The notes beneath the pieces were generated by a model that worked only from the letters and a program-made list of their open reading frames with translations, was not told where the DNA came from and made no database searches. Position numbers and translations under genes: made by a program. Positions 63,302 through 64,000 of a DNA stretch of 64,000 nucleotides are shown piece by piece (within the stretch, counting starts at the first letter, position 1; each line of letters starts with the position of its first letter). This DNA comes from Lactococcus protaetiae. Its GTDB lineage: Bacteria; Bacillota; Bacilli; Lactobacillales; Streptococcaceae. The stretch covers positions 496,001 to 560,000 of the forward strand of contig NZ_CP041356.1 of NCBI RefSeq assembly GCF_006965445.1, written 5' to 3'.

Positions 63302-64000
63302 ATTTTTGTTTTCCCATCCGATTCAATATTAATGTAAGCACTCTGAGAAAGAGTTTGGGATGAGCGCGTGCAATATGAACAATCGCACGGTCACTCATAG
63401 AATGAAAATATCGATGTTTAGGCTTTTCATCTGTCGCTGCTTTATAAAAGAGTTCGGCAAGTTGTAGAGAAGTTGCACCAGTACCCAGACTTTCACCAGA
63501 CAAAGCACCACGAATACTAGCTACGAGAGGTTGATAAGGACTATTTTGCTTTAGATTTTTTTCTGCATTTTCCATAGCAATCGCTCCCCAACTTGAAGCT
63601 GTTCCACCAGGTTGAATAACGATTGAACGTATACCAAAAGCTTTGACTTCAGTATCAAGCGCATCAGACCATTGTTGCATTGCAGCTTTTGTCGCATGAT
63701 AGAAGCTTCCTAATGGCATATAAAGATCCCCACCAATAGAAGAAATGTTGATAATTCGTCCAGATTTTTGTGTGCGCATTGTAGGTAGAACAAGCTGAGA
63801 AAGCTCTACTGCACCAAAGAAGTTAGTTTCAAACTGTTTACGAACATTTTCCATTGGGATTTCTTCTGCTGGCCCATATTCACCATAGCCAGCGTTATTG
63901 ATTAAAACGTCGATGTGATCTGTGCTCTTGAGGATAGTTGAGATGAATTCTTGATTACTTTCGTGGCGGGTAACATCTAATTTTAGAGCTGTGATTGTCT
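63300..64000 (-). CDS. Short-chain dehydrogenase/reductase, N-terminus outside the window
   Basis: A Rossmann-fold NAD(P)-dependent oxidoreductase. The frame continues to the right edge: LDVTRHESNQEF, then IDVLINNAGYGEYGP (the NNAG motif), INISSIGGDLYMPLGSFYHATKAA (catalytic Ser and Y-x3-K) and VIQPGGTASSW. An internal ATG at 63854 is not the start, because the conserved NNAG lies upstream of it. The GxxxGxG cofactor motif is beyond the window. The substrate is unknown. Confidence 0.9.
   Translation of the reverse strand, partial: TITALKLDVTRHESNQEFISTILKSTDHIDVLINNAGYGEYGPAEEIPMENVRKQFETNFFGAVELSQLVLPTMRTQKSGRIINISSIGGDLYMPLGSFYHATKAAMQQWSDALDTEVKAFGIRSIVIQPGGTASSWGAIAMENAEKNLKQNSPYQPLVASIRGALSGESLGTGATSLQLAELFYKAATDEKPKHRYFHSMSDRAIVHIARAHPKLFLRVLTLILNRMGKQK

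Overview
The window looks like an origin-proximal piece of a Lactococcus chromosome (low GC, Firmicute Shine-Dalgarno sites). The reasons are the RexB-RexA pair, the streptococcal/lactococcal run DUF951-ychF-pth-mfd-S4 protein-divIC-tilS-hpt-ftsH, the mannitol cluster mtlA-mtlR-mtlF-mtlD, araT next to recO, lplA-pdhABCD, and an agmatine deiminase operon led by a membrane-bound LuxR-type regulator. I cannot name the species from this evidence. No prophage, insertion sequence or CRISPR array is visible.

Layout. 1-19.9 kb (+): repair and translation housekeeping, with an HpaB-like flavin monooxygenase inserted between divIC and tilS. 19.9-20.9 kb: a tRNA/5S array without 16S or 23S genes. 20.9-27.1 kb: mannitol PTS and dehydrogenase, with matching promoters on mtlA and mtlD that each carry an MtlR-like box and a cre. 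27.2-34.6 kb: a probable 6S RNA, tRNA-Lys, a PnuC-type transporter, araT, a HIT protein, recO, an Rgg-like regulator and an ABC exporter. 34.7-45.0 kb (-): pyruvate dehydrogenase complex and lipoate ligase, a GDPD, a small HD/DUF6440/2H operon and trpS behind a T-box. 46.4-53.8 kb (+): OsmC, a VOC protein and aguR-aguB-aguD-aguA-aguC. 54.6-58 kb (+): an amino-acid permease and small membrane proteins. 58-64 kb (-): plsX, a HAD phosphatase, a Nudix protein, an ABC-F protein and an SDR.

Two things overlay this ordinary gene content. First, nearly every long intergenic gap holds a mosaic, stem-loop-rich repeat built from shared modules. Different copies carry different hairpins in the same slot while pairing is kept. 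Second, a 16-bp palindrome (CTGTCAGTACTGACAG) and its half-site recur inside genes and as the stems of terminators, in a way that recalls DNA-uptake sequences or HIP1.

Six protein genes (tilS, a DUF6440 gene, aguC, a TMEM175-like gene, plsX, an ABC-F gene) and one tRNA each look one G:C pair short within a G/C-rich stretch. In each case, adding one G restores the conserved motif or stem. This pattern points to sequencing or consensus error at least as much as to real mutation, so these genes should not be read as dead.
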